Below, in pieces: positions 1 through 6,322 of a DNA stretch of 9,014 nucleotides. The translations under genes and the position numbers were made by a program. The DNA is from Bacillota bacterium. GTDB lineage: Bacteria; Bacillota; Clostridia; Acetivibrionales; DSM-2933. The stretch is from the NCBI GenBank assembly GCA_023441845.1, contig JAEZNF010000661.1, forward strand, positions 1-9,014, given 5' to 3'. The first letter of the stretch is position 1, and every line of letters begins with the position of its first letter. The notes under the pieces are model-generated. The model saw nothing but the letters and a program-made list of their open reading frames with translations. It did no database searches and was not told where the DNA came from.

Positions 1-691
1 ATGCTGCATTATCTAGGCGTACAAGATTTCGAATTCCCCCCAGAAATTTATTGCGTTTTTACAGTTTATTACATATGCATGCTTAATACTTAGCATGCTT
101 GAAGCTATTTGCCATGAAATGGTTTTCAAAAATACTCTCGGCAGTTGAAAAAAATGTCCGGAAAATACTCCTTATGTAATTTTCAACGATCGGCAATTCA
201 TAAATAAATGACCCTAAGTCGGAATCTCATCCTGCAGTTCCTTTCTTCCGTGAAAATAAAAAGGACCTCATGTAAACCATGCGATCCCTTCATCCTTCGG
301 TGCTATGAAATTAAAATGGAAAATATACAAAAACCCCGAACATATAATCTACCCCGGGTTCTAAAGCTTGTATACTCCCATCATACCAATCATAACATGT
401 GTCAGATATGCTGTCAGTACCGGTTTAGTTCCTATACAGTTTACTTTAAGTTCAACTTTTGTTCTTTATTGATACGCCTTAGTGTATTATCACATTTTTC
501 ATTCCCTTTCGTACAGTTTCTTGCTACCATTCGGTATCAAATTAATACTATCATTATCGCTACCTTTTGTCAATATTTTTTTCAACATAAGTTACCATTA
601 GGTAGCTAAATGCATCCATAGCGCCACAATTATGCAAACATAAGAATAATTACTTGACATAATATCTAAAATGCGTCGAACAATATACTAC
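1..691. other. No convincing gene; AT-rich intergenic or decayed DNA
   Basis: I see no gene here. One open frame of 133 codons runs from 208 to 609 on the + strand. It has no ribosome binding site before its ATG, and its product (rich in F, S, Y, C and H) resembles translated noncoding AT-rich DNA with no motif I know. The reverse strand is broken by stops. Small features are two copies of GCATGCTT 16 bp apart (77-84, 93-100) and two of AAAATACTC 33 bp apart (129-137, 162-170). A TTGACA at 654-659 could be a -35 box for the next gene, but no good -10 box lies 16-18 bp downstream. Confidence 0.6.
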
Positions 692-699
692 GAGGTGAT
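692..699 (+). promoter_or_regulatory. Ribosome binding site deciding a TTG start
   Basis: GAGGTGAT lies 5 nt before the TTG at 705. It is a close match to the anti-Shine-Dalgarno complement and fixes the start of the LysM-CAP gene at this TTG. An in-frame signal peptide begins directly after it. Confidence 0.8.
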
Positions 700-704
700 A
701 ATTT

Positions 705-1316
705 TTGAAGAAGACACTATTTTTAATTTCATTATTTTTTATCATTTGTACAGGACATGCTTATGCTCAATCTACTACTTACACAGTTCAAACTGGGGAC
801 AGCATCTGGAAAATTGCCGTAAAGTACCAAACGGGAATAAGCGAGCTCCTGGCACAGAACCCGCAGATTAGTAATCCAAACTTGATTTATCCGGGGCAAA
901 AATTGATAATTCCTGCTCAAAGCAGCGTTAAAGCCTCTGAAGATGAAGTTGCCAGACTGGTTAATGTTGAAAGAGCTAAAAACGGCTTACCGGCTTTAAC
1001 GATAAATTGGCAGCTTTCAAGGGTTGCTCGATACAAATCTCAGGATATGATAAATAAAAATTACTTCTCGCATACCTCTCCGACATATGGCTCACCTTTT
1101 AAAATGATGGAATCCTTTGGAATAAAGTTTTCATCTGCCGGTGAAAATATAGCATATGGTCAGAGAACGCCTGCAGAGGTAATGAATAGCTGGATGAAGT
1201 CATCGGGCCACAGGGCTAATATTCTCAGTCCTTCATATACTCAGATTGGTGTCGGCCTTGCAAAAACGAGCAGCGGTGTTTCTTACTGGACACAAATGTT
1301 CATAAAACCTATGTAA
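705..1316 (+). CDS. Secreted LysM-CAP domain protein (YkwD/SCP-like)
   Basis: This is an exported cell-wall-associated protein of 203 residues. Residues 1-21 are a signal peptide (KK, hydrophobic core, cleavage probably after AYA). Residues 25-70 are one LysM domain (YTVQTGDSIWKIA to PGQKLIIP), which binds peptidoglycan or chitin-type glycans. Residues 82-201 are a CAP/SCP domain with its signatures: H123 in YFSHTSP, E147 in GENIA, H169 in SGHRANIL, and a C-terminal YWTQMF. The two His and the Glu line the usual CAP cavity. LysM plus CAP is a common layout in sporulating Firmicutes, related to YkwD and SafA-like proteins. The biochemical role of bacterial CAP domains is not settled, so I give no substrate. 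The start is a TTG with a strong GAGGTGAT site. The gene stands alone, with 523 bp of noncoding DNA after it. Confidence 0.93.
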   Translation: MKKTLFLISLFFIICTGHAYAQSTTYTVQTGDSIWKIAVKYQTGISELLAQNPQISNPNLIYPGQKLIIPAQSSVKASEDEVARLVNVERAKNGLPALTINWQLSRVARYKSQDMINKNYFSHTSPTYGSPFKMMESFGIKFSSAGENIAYGQRTPAEVMNSWMKSSGHRANILSPSYTQIGVGLAKTSSGVSYWTQMFIKPM

Positions 1317-1402
1317 GAAGAAATATAATTCATATAATTTCATATGGTTTTGTTGGCATTTTACGGGACTTATGCAAAAACCGGTATACAATATTACTGA
1401 TA

Positions 1403-1431
1403 TCCTGAAATTTAATACAGGCTATTCAGGA
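1403..1431 (+). repeat. Hairpin 1 of an intergenic hairpin array
   Basis: TCCTGAA (1403-1409) and TTCAGGA (1425-1431) form a perfect 7-bp inverted repeat around a 15-nt loop. It ends exactly where the next and larger hairpin begins. It has no T-tract, so it is not a simple terminator. Confidence 0.6.
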
Positions 1432-1485
1432 AGTAGCTTCGTAACGCATTGCAGCAATTATAAAAACGATGCGTTACGAACTACT
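1432..1485 (+). repeat. Hairpin 2, long perfect inverted repeat
   Basis: TTCGTAACGCAT (1438-1449) and ATGCGTTACGAA (1469-1480) are perfect 12-bp complementary arms. The stem extends outward through AGTAG (1432-1436) and CTACT (1481-1485) with a single bulged C at 1437. In RNA it could also extend inward by a U-G and a G-C pair. The loop contains TTATAAAAA (1458-1466), the same 9-mer as in hairpin 4. No T-run follows on either strand. It could be a structured RNA, a binding site, or part of a small repeat element. Confidence 0.8.
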
Positions 1486-1487
1486 GT

Positions 1488-1507
1488 GCTATATAGCGGC
1501 TACGCTA
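1488..1507 (+). repeat. Hairpin 3, short overlapping palindromes
   Basis: GCTATATAGC (1488-1497) is a perfect 10-bp palindrome. It overlaps a small hairpin of TAGCG (1494-1498), loop GCTA, and CGCTA (1503-1507). The two are alternative folds in RNA. Confidence 0.5.
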
Positions 1508-1549
1508 AAAAAGCTTCGTAGTTATAAAAATCACTAAAAAACTACGGAA
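1507..1549 (-). terminator. Hairpin 4, possible terminator on the minus strand
   Basis: CGTAGTT (1517-1523) pairs with AACTACG (1540-1546). TT (1515-1516) pairs with AA (1548-1549) past a bulged G at 1547. Read on the minus strand, the stem is followed after two bases by six T (complement of the A-run 1507-1512), which is the layout of a Rho-independent terminator. It lies about 290 nt past the stop of the metallophosphoesterase gene. The outer sequence (AGCTTCGTA) and the loop 9-mer TTATAAAAA match hairpin 2, so the two may instead be diverged copies of one element. Confidence 0.45.
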
Positions 1550-1793
1550 CTATATCTTCTTGAAAAGTGTATTATAATGCTTATGCTATGTATTACTGTG
1601 TACCTTAATTTCCTTACTGCATCCGTCAAAACTAAACCATAATTTGTGACAGTGCAATAACTATTGCCGCTTTCTTTAAAGTGCTGTTGTTCCCCACTTG
1701 CTGCCTCCTAAAATTTTTTTTACTATCCTACCATATAGAAGCAGCCGTATCAACAGCTATAAGAAGATGCACATATATTATTTCCCACTTAAA

Positions 1794-1812
1794 ATGCTTT
1801 GCAGCAAGGCAT
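1794..1812 (-). terminator. Weak terminator candidate after the metallophosphoesterase gene
   Basis: On the minus strand, ATGCCTT and AAAGCAT pair with one G-T mismatch around a 5-nt loop, 27 nt past the stop codon. Only four T follow, so it is a weak candidate. Confidence 0.3.
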
Positions 1813-1839
1813 AAAGGATTTTGCCGAATTTACCCAAAA

Positions 1840-2607
1840 CTAATCTACTTCAAAAACCTGCTTCAGCTCTTTTTTGCAGATGCTTGTTTCATATGGGTAG
1901 CCGAATGCATTATTTATGTATACCGTCTTGCCTTTTCTGGTATTAATATTGACGTGGCTGTGTGCATAGATATGAATATCAGGTGAAAGCCTGTCCACCT
2001 GCCTGCCTAGCAGTTCACTGCCTAACATGGGGTATATTTCCCGCCTGTCCGGCGGAATAAAAAACGGCATTACATCTATCCTGGGCAAAAAATGAGAAAA
2101 TGTTATCACGGTTTTATTTTTTAAACAGATATTTGCTTCATTGAGCCCCAGAAAATGATTGGTTATATCCCCCAGACTATAGTCTGCAGGCCACTTACAC
2201 ATCATGAAATCAGCCCATTTCATAACAGTTTCCTGTAAAGGTTCCCCGAATGAAAAGTCATACCAACTGTATAATGGTATTATGGTCAATGTCCCATACG
2301 TATAAGGTAGCATTCTGATTCCGTAATAACAGGCAGCATTCATAACTACCTGCAATTTATCCAGAGAATTCAGGTTCCCATCCCCATCACGTGCTACCCA
2401 CAAATCATGGTTACCCGGTATAAACAGCACCTCTTTGAAGCTGTTTCTCAGCTTTGCAAACGCTTTGGACATTTCCCGGACATTATCCGTTACATCCCCT
2501 GCAAGTATCAAAATATCATTTTTATATTCTTCATTGGATATGTTCAAAAGCCACTGCTTGTTATGTTCAAAATCAATATGCAAATCGGAAACCGTAAAAA
2601 TTCTCAA
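1840..2607 (-). CDS. Calcineurin-like metallophosphoesterase
   Basis: This 255-residue cytoplasmic protein (no signal peptide or membrane segment) belongs to the dinuclear metal phosphoesterase superfamily. The metal-binding motifs occur in the expected order: SDLHID (D8, H10), GDVTDN (D38), GNHD (N66, H67), SH (H172) and AHSH (H216, H218). The last replaces the common GHTH. The fold suggests a phosphomono- or phosphodiesterase, and the substrate cannot be read from sequence. The start is TTG at 2605-2607. The nearby ATG at 2624-2626 is out of frame, and a purine-rich AGGGTGGGAG lies just upstream. It follows the GNAT gene by 26 bp on the same strand, so the two are probably co-transcribed with this gene second. 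A shared pathway is not evident. Confidence 0.9.
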   Translation of the reverse strand: MRIFTVSDLHIDFEHNKQWLLNISNEEYKNDILILAGDVTDNVREMSKAFAKLRNSFKEVLFIPGNHDLWVARDGDGNLNSLDKLQVVMNAACYYGIRMLPYTYGTLTIIPLYSWYDFSFGEPLQETVMKWADFMMCKWPADYSLGDITNHFLGLNEANICLKNKTVITFSHFLPRIDVMPFFIPPDRREIYPMLGSELLGRQVDRLSPDIHIYAHSHVNINTRKGKTVYINNAFGYPYETSICKKELKQVFEVD

Positions 2608-2610
2608 TAT

Positions 2611-2620
2611 CTCCCACCCT
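2611..2620 (-). promoter_or_regulatory. Ribosome binding site for the TTG start of the metallophosphoesterase
   Basis: The minus strand reads AGGGTGGGAG, then ATA, then TTG. GGGAG is only 3 nt from the start, while AGGGTG is at a more usual distance. No in-frame ATG is available upstream, so TTG is the best start. Confidence 0.55.
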
Positions 2621-2633
2621 ATTCATATACTTA

Positions 2634-3119
2634 CTAATCATTCTTTTTCAAATGGGTTGAAGCATTCCCCATTTTTTCATAGCTTCGCAAAGTTATTTCT
2701 TCCGAATACTTTTTATCTTCAGCCCCTATAAAGCCCATCTTTTCATAAAAGCAGCAATTCCGGACATTATGTACCGGAGTTTCCAATCCCCATTTTACAG
2801 CATCAGGATAAATCTTTTCAATATAGCGTAAAACTTTCGAACCAATACCCATGTTTTGATATTCAGGGATTATTTCAAGACATCCAATCCAATAGTATCC
2901 ATCATCTCGTTCCGTTATTGATATATCACCGATTATTTTTCCATCCTTAACAATTTTGTAAATGAAAGCCTTCCGTATCCGCTGTTTCATCTCATCAACA
3001 GGGATATTATAGCCCGGACATTCTCCGAAATTAATGTAATCGTCATAAAAGCTTTTATTCCGCGCTTCAGCCAACTCCGCAGCATCATCTTCGCATGCTC
3101 TTTGAATAAGTATATTCAC
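2634..3119 (-). CDS. GNAT-family N-acetyltransferase
   Basis: This is a 161-residue acetyltransferase of the GNAT fold, which moves the acetyl group of acetyl-CoA to an amine. The acetyl-CoA site (motif A) is at residues 80-102: CLEIIPEYQNMGIGSKVL, with the Q-x-x-G-x-G loop as Q88, G91 and G93. Motif B follows at 118-130 with N118 and the family ending FYEKMGF. The acceptor (small molecule or protein N-terminus) cannot be told. The GTG start at 3117-3119 is supported by AAGGGTGAT 5 nt upstream. An ATG overlapping it is followed at once by TGA and can be ignored. It is the first gene of a likely operon with the metallophosphoesterase. Its last 15 residues (NASTHLKKND region) fall outside the domain. 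Confidence 0.9.
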   Translation of the reverse strand: MNILIQRACEDDAAELAEARNKSFYDDYINFGECPGYNIPVDEMKQRIRKAFIYKIVKDGKIIGDISITERDDGYYWIGCLEIIPEYQNMGIGSKVLRYIEKIYPDAVKWGLETPVHNVRNCCFYEKMGFIGAEDKKYSEEITLRSYEKMGNASTHLKKND

Positions 3120-3122
3120 ATA

Positions 3123-3131
3123 ATCACCCTT
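3123..3131 (-). promoter_or_regulatory. Ribosome binding site deciding the GTG start of the GNAT gene
   Basis: The minus strand reads AAGGGTGAT, five bases before GTG. It is close to the AGGAGGTGAT consensus. Confidence 0.7.
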
Positions 3132-3180
3132 TCAAAAACCACATCTTCCTACCCGTTCCAAAAAGCGCTGCATATAATCA

Positions 3181-3209
3181 ATCATATCATAATTGTATCA
3201 AGCTTGGAA
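3181..3209 (-). promoter_or_regulatory. Possible promoter of the GNAT-phosphoesterase operon
   Basis: On the minus strand TTCCAA (3209-3204), 17 bp, then TATGAT (3186-3181). The -10 box matches 5 of 6 but the -35 only 3 of 6. The -35 lies inside one arm of the inverted repeat 3200-3278, so a factor binding that arm would affect it. Confidence 0.3.
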
Positions 3210-3278
3210 TTTTATCATGTATAGTTTTGCGAAGCAAAATCCGGCAAAAAACCAACGTACATCTTTAGTTCCAAGCTT
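3200..3278. repeat. 79-bp element bounded by perfect 10-bp inverted repeats
   Basis: AAGCTTGGAA (3200-3209) and TTCCAAGCTT (3269-3278) are perfect inverted copies. Between them is a second hairpin, TTTTGC-GAA-GCAAAA (centred near 3231). The element lies in the intergenic space between the GNAT gene (-) and the Kelch fragment (+). I see no target-site duplication and no coding content. It may be a nested hairpin, an operator, or a remnant of a small mobile repeat. Confidence 0.6.
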
Positions 3279-3303
3279 TCCTTCATAATTATCTTATTCA
3301 TCT

Positions 3304-3320
3304 TTGTGCAATATGCACAA
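3304..3320. repeat. Palindrome at the head of the Kelch fragment
   Basis: TTGTGC-AATAT-GCACAA is a perfect 6-bp inverted repeat with a 5-bp centre. It spans both possible starts of the Kelch fragment (TTG 3304, ATG 3313). It may be an operator left from a former promoter, or chance. Confidence 0.4.
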
Positions 3321-3783
3321 TACACTTCAACACATTTTTACAAATTTATGTAAAATTTATGTAGTAGGCGGTTTTAACGGATCATATTTGAACAGCCTTG
3401 AAGAATATAACCCATCAACCAATACATGGACTACAAAAGCAAGTATGCCGACTGCCAGAGGTTCTTTAGGATTAGCTGCTTATAACGGAAAGCTGTATGC
3501 TATCGGAGGTCTCAATAATAATGGTGTACTTAGTACAGTCGAGGAGTACAACCCGACAACAAACACATGGTCTACAAAAGCAAGTATGCCATATGCAAAA
3601 TCCTATTTCGGAACAGCTGTGGTAAATAATTGTGTCGTTGTAGTAGCCGGTTCATTAGGCAATAACAATAGAAGCAATACAATTGAAGAATACAACCCCT
3701 CCAGCAATACTTGGCAAATGAGAGGTTCTATAGTTAACGCAGTAGACAGTCCGGGATGTGCCGTTGCTCAAAGGTTAGAGTAG
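3304..3783 (+). pseudogene. Kelch-repeat protein fragment, N-terminally truncated
   Basis: The open frame codes for about three Kelch beta-propeller blades. Blade 1 begins KIYVVGGFNGS and has EEYNPSTNTW, blade 2 begins GKLYAIGGLNN and has EEYNPTTNTW, and blade 3 begins with a degenerate VVVVAGS and has EEYNPSSNTW. A working propeller normally needs five to seven blades, and clostridial relatives are usually secreted. Here homology starts abruptly at residue 17. The 16 residues before it (MCNMHNTLQ onward) are not a signal peptide, and there is no ribosome binding site before TTG 3304 or ATG 3313. The simplest reading is the 3' remnant of a larger gene that lost its 5' part. A 19-bp exact repeat (3431-3449, 3572-3590), 141 bp or one blade apart, shows recent blade duplication. 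A small intact protein is less likely. Confidence 0.65.
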
Positions 3784-3794
3784 CAGAAAGTTAA

Positions 3795-3833
3795 AAGAAT
3801 GGGCTATAGGCTGATTGCCAATAGCCCATTCTT
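3795..3833 (-). terminator. Shared hairpin terminator for hcp and the Kelch fragment
   Basis: AAGAATGGGCTAT (3795-3807) and ATAGCCCATTCTT (3821-3833) are perfect 13-bp arms. Inside, GGC-tgatt-GCC extends the stem past an A-A mismatch. It lies 16 nt past the hcp stop and 11 nt past the Kelch stop. The T-rich tail is better on the minus strand (TTTTAACTTT, counting the end of the arm), so it mainly ends hcp transcripts but may work both ways. Confidence 0.85.
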
Positions 3834-3849
3834 GTATTATGAACCATTC

Positions 3850-5412
3850 TTAACCGAGAATAGCTTTCAAGTCTTCATCCGGGGTAGTAATTGGTTTTAT
3901 GCCGAACTTTTCAACTAAAACTCCGAGCACATTCGAAGATATAAACGCCGGCAATGACGGACCCAGGCGGATATTTTTTATGCCAAGAGCAAGGAGTGTA
4001 AGAAGTATGCAAACGGCCTTTTGCTCATACCATGAAAGAACCAGTGTTAGAGGCAGATCATTTACACCGCATTCAAATGCACCGGCCAGTGCAAGAGCAA
4101 CCTGTATAGCAGAATAAGCATCATTACACTGTCCCATATCCATTATACGGGGAAGCCCGCCTATTTCTCCTATATTGAGATCATTGAACCGGAATTTACC
4201 GCAGGCCAATGTAAGTATCACAGTATTTTCAGGAGCCTTTTGTACAAATTCGGTGTAGTAGTTTCTGCCCGGTTTTGCTCCATCGCAGCCTCCCACAAGG
4301 AAGAAATGCTTGATTGCTCCGGCCTTTACAGCCTCAATTACCTTGTCGGCTGCACCCAGCACGGCATTGCGTGCAAACCCTGTGATGAGCTCAGAACCGC
4401 CGTTTATTCCTGTTAAATTCTTATCTTCCTGCCATCCGCCCAGTTCAAGAGCTTTTTTAATTACCGGGGTGAAGTCTTTTTTACCGTCTATTTCAGGTAT
4501 ATGAACCATTTCAGGATATGCTACTACCGAAGTTGTAAATATCCTATCCGCATAAGACGGTTTTGGCGGCATCAGGCAGTTGGTGGTAAACAGAACCGGT
4601 CCCGGAAGGTTTTCAAATTCCTTTTGCTGATTCTGCCACGCGGTACCGAAATTGCCTCTAAGGTGGGAATACTTTTTAAGCTCAGGATAACCATGCGCCG
4701 GCAGCATTTCACCATGCGTATAAATATTTATGCCTTTATTCTCAGTCTGTTCAAGAAGCTGTTTCAAATCAAGCAGATCATGGCCTGTGATAACAATAAA
4801 CGGGCCCTTTTCAATTTTCGTAGGAACCTTGGTTGGAACCGGATGCCCGTAAGTAGATGTATTTGCCTCGTCAAGAAGCGCCATGCACTTTAAGTTTATC
4901 TGCCCGAACTCCATAAGGAGGTCCAGCCATTCCTCTACAGTATGTTCTTCCCCGACAGCATGCATACCCTTATAAAACCATGATGTAACTTCACTGTCTT
5001 CCTTTCCCAAAACATGGGCATGCCATGCATATGCCGCCATACCGCGCAATCCAAGCAGCAGAGTTGATCTTAAAGATACCATGTCCTGATCGCCGTTCCA
5101 CAGCTTATCGGCTTCCAGATCTTCAGCACCGCCAAGAAACTCTTTTTCCCTCTTTGCTTCTTCCCTTAATTCATCAATTCTATTCCCGTCGAAACTTACA
5201 TTTGTTACTGTAGCAAACAGTGCTTTTAACATGATTTCATCGGTTTCTCTTCTCGGAGCCTTATTAGACGCAGCCCTTGCAAGCCCAACCAGTGCACACA
5301 TCAATTCATCCTGCTTGTTTGCAACCTCAGGCTGTTTTCCGCATACTCCCACTTTGGTACAGCCTTTACCTCCTGCAGTCTGTTCGCATTGAAAACAAAA
5401 CATGTTTGACAT
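3850..5412 (-). CDS. hcp: Hybrid cluster protein (Hcp, class I)
   Basis: This 520-residue cytoplasmic iron-sulfur protein has been assayed in other species as a hydroxylamine reductase. In E. coli it acts as a high-affinity nitric oxide reductase and takes part in protein S-nitrosylation. The N-terminal cluster motif is C6-x2-C9-x8-C18-x5-C24, the short spacing of the strict-anaerobe class; enterobacterial proteins have wider spacing. All seven ligands of the Fe-S-O hybrid cluster are visible: H211 (TGHDL), E235 (HGEMLPAHGYPE), C279 (TTNCLMPPK), C376 (GGCDGAKPGRNYY), C404 (LACGKFRFN), C429 (GQCNDAYSA) and E463 (WYEQKAV). Length and motifs indicate a full, active protein. The ATG start has AAGGAGG 8 nt upstream. 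The gene lies 190 bp downstream of the iron-sulfur protein gene on the same strand. No Hcr-type reductase is adjacent. Confidence 0.97.
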   Translation of the reverse strand: MSNMFCFQCEQTAGGKGCTKVGVCGKQPEVANKQDELMCALVGLARAASNKAPRRETDEIMLKALFATVTNVSFDGNRIDELREEAKREKEFLGGAEDLEADKLWNGDQDMVSLRSTLLLGLRGMAAYAWHAHVLGKEDSEVTSWFYKGMHAVGEEHTVEEWLDLLMEFGQINLKCMALLDEANTSTYGHPVPTKVPTKIEKGPFIVITGHDLLDLKQLLEQTENKGINIYTHGEMLPAHGYPELKKYSHLRGNFGTAWQNQQKEFENLPGPVLFTTNCLMPPKPSYADRIFTTSVVAYPEMVHIPEIDGKKDFTPVIKKALELGGWQEDKNLTGINGGSELITGFARNAVLGAADKVIEAVKAGAIKHFFLVGGCDGAKPGRNYYTEFVQKAPENTVILTLACGKFRFNDLNIGEIGGLPRIMDMGQCNDAYSAIQVALALAGAFECGVNDLPLTLVLSWYEQKAVCILLTLLALGIKNIRLGPSLPAFISSNVLGVLVEKFGIKPITTPDEDLKAILG

Positions 5413-5443
5413 TTTTAAATCCTCCTTGTATTAAATAAAATTA

Positions 5444-5478
5444 GTTACCCGTATAAAAAACGTTATCCCCGTTATCCA
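5444..5478 (-). repeat. Three GTTAYCC repeats in the hcp leader
   Basis: On the + strand GTTACCCG (5444-5451), GTTATCCC (5462-5469) and GTTATCCA (5471-5478) are similar 8-mers whose starts are 18 and 9 bp apart. They lie 32-66 bp before the hcp start. They could be direct-repeat binding sites or chance in AT-rich DNA. Confidence 0.35.
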
Positions 5479-5502
5479 TAAGCACTCGTGGTCTTAATAG
5501 AA

Positions 5503-5527
5503 TAAATGTTATATCCTGAAACATTTA
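5503..5527. promoter_or_regulatory. Inverted repeat upstream of hcp, possible operator
   Basis: TAAATGTT (5503-5510) and AACATTTA (5520-5527) are perfect 8-bp arms with a 9-bp spacer, about 90-115 bp upstream of the hcp start. The spacing is too wide for a classical Crp/Fnr site, so if it is an operator the protein may be of another family. I could not fix an hcp promoter nearby with confidence. Confidence 0.4.
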
Positions 5528-5602
5528 GCGCCCATGCTATATTTTTGCATAATCTACAATTAAACATATCGCAATGTTAACTTTTGCAAATTATCACACT
5601 TT

Positions 5603-6322
5603 TTACATATCTAATTTACCACCATCTGTGCTTATAGTAGCAACATTCCATGGTATCATTTTGCCGCTGTCAATTAAAGCCTTCTTAACCGCCTGAACAA
5701 TTCCTCCGCAGCATGGAACCTCCATCCTTAATACAGTTACACTTTTAATTTCGTGCAGTTTCAGGATATCGGCAAGCTTTTGTGAATAGTCTGTGTCGTC
5801 CAATTTAGGACACCCTATTATAGTGATTTTATTTTTCATAAATTCATTATGGATGTTTGCGTAAGCATACGCTGTACAATCGGCAGCTACCAGCAAATGT
5901 GCATTGTCGAAATACGGCGCATACGGTGATACCAACTTTATCTGGCATGGCCACTGACGGAGCTGGGACTCTGCAGGTACATTGCCTGTATTGCTTAAAA
6001 CGTCATTTGAAGCCTTCTTTTCAATACTCCTTGCCATAGTACCCGGGCATCCGCATGCCATCTTCGCAGGCTGCGCTTTGCTTCTGGCCTCCATTATCTC
6101 TTTTACCGTTTCTTCATCAAACTCGGCAGCTTCCCTTTCTTCAATGGATATAGCACCTGTCGGACATTCCGGGAGGCAAGCTCCGAGACCGTCGCAGTAT
6201 GAATCCGATATAAGTTTTGCCTTACCGTCTACCAGCTGCAATGCCCCTTCGTGGCACCCGCTTATACAAAGTCCGCAGCCGTTGCATTTACTTTCATCTA
6301 TTTTTACAATCTTCCTTTTCAT
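5603..6322 (-). CDS. Ferredoxin-like iron-sulfur protein, probable Hcp electron partner
   Basis: This 239-residue soluble protein has two parts. Residues 1-60 form a ferredoxin-like domain. Motif one is C13-x2-C16-x2-C19-x3-C23. Motif two is C43-x5-C49-x3-C53-P, in which the middle cysteine of the usual CxxCxxC is replaced by L46. One cluster should be a normal [4Fe-4S]; the other lacks a ligand. Residues 88-239 are a second, uncharacterised domain with spaced cysteines: C90 and C92 (ACGCPG), C126 (QWPCQI), C149 (AADCTAYA), C171 (IIGCPKLDD) and C204-C205 (VPCCGG). I recognise this layout from clostridial '4Fe-4S binding protein' entries but know no proven function. Its position between hcp and the regulator, with no Hcr present, suggests it passes electrons to Hcp. 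The ATG start has GAGAGGAG upstream (spacing 9). Confidence 0.87.
   Translation of the reverse strand: MKRKIVKIDESKCNGCGLCISGCHEGALQLVDGKAKLISDSYCDGLGACLPECPTGAISIEEREAAEFDEETVKEIMEARSKAQPAKMACGCPGTMARSIEKKASNDVLSNTGNVPAESQLRQWPCQIKLVSPYAPYFDNAHLLVAADCTAYAYANIHNEFMKNKITIIGCPKLDDTDYSQKLADILKLHEIKSVTVLRMEVPCCGGIVQAVKKALIDSGKMIPWNVATISTDGGKLDM

Larger units (their letters stand above)
1317..1839. other. Gene-free intergenic region with four hairpins
   Basis: This stretch lies between the 3' ends of the LysM-CAP gene (+) and the metallophosphoesterase gene (-). Beyond the hairpins at 1403-1549 I see no coding signal. The part 1550-1780 is AT-rich without obvious structure. Confidence 0.7.

Noticed and set aside
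77..170. GCATGCTT and AAAATACTC repeated pairs as a possible repeat array
   Set aside because: Only two short copies of each with unrelated spacing; no CRISPR-like regularity.
208..609. 133-codon open frame on the + strand
   Set aside because: No ribosome binding site, no motif, and a composition typical of translated noncoding AT-rich DNA.
654..659. Perfect TTGACA upstream of the LysM-CAP gene
   Set aside because: No reasonable -10 box 16-18 bp downstream; the next TA-rich stretch is about 22 bp away and touches the ribosome binding site.
1681..1986. 101-codon + frame overlapping the metallophosphoesterase
   Set aside because: Runs antisense into a clear gene, has no start signal and no recognisable product.
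2407..2731. + strand frames across the metallophosphoesterase-GNAT junction
   Set aside because: Antisense shadows of two well-supported genes.
4501..4893. 130-codon + frame inside hcp
   Set aside because: Shadow of hcp, whose own frame has all family motifs.
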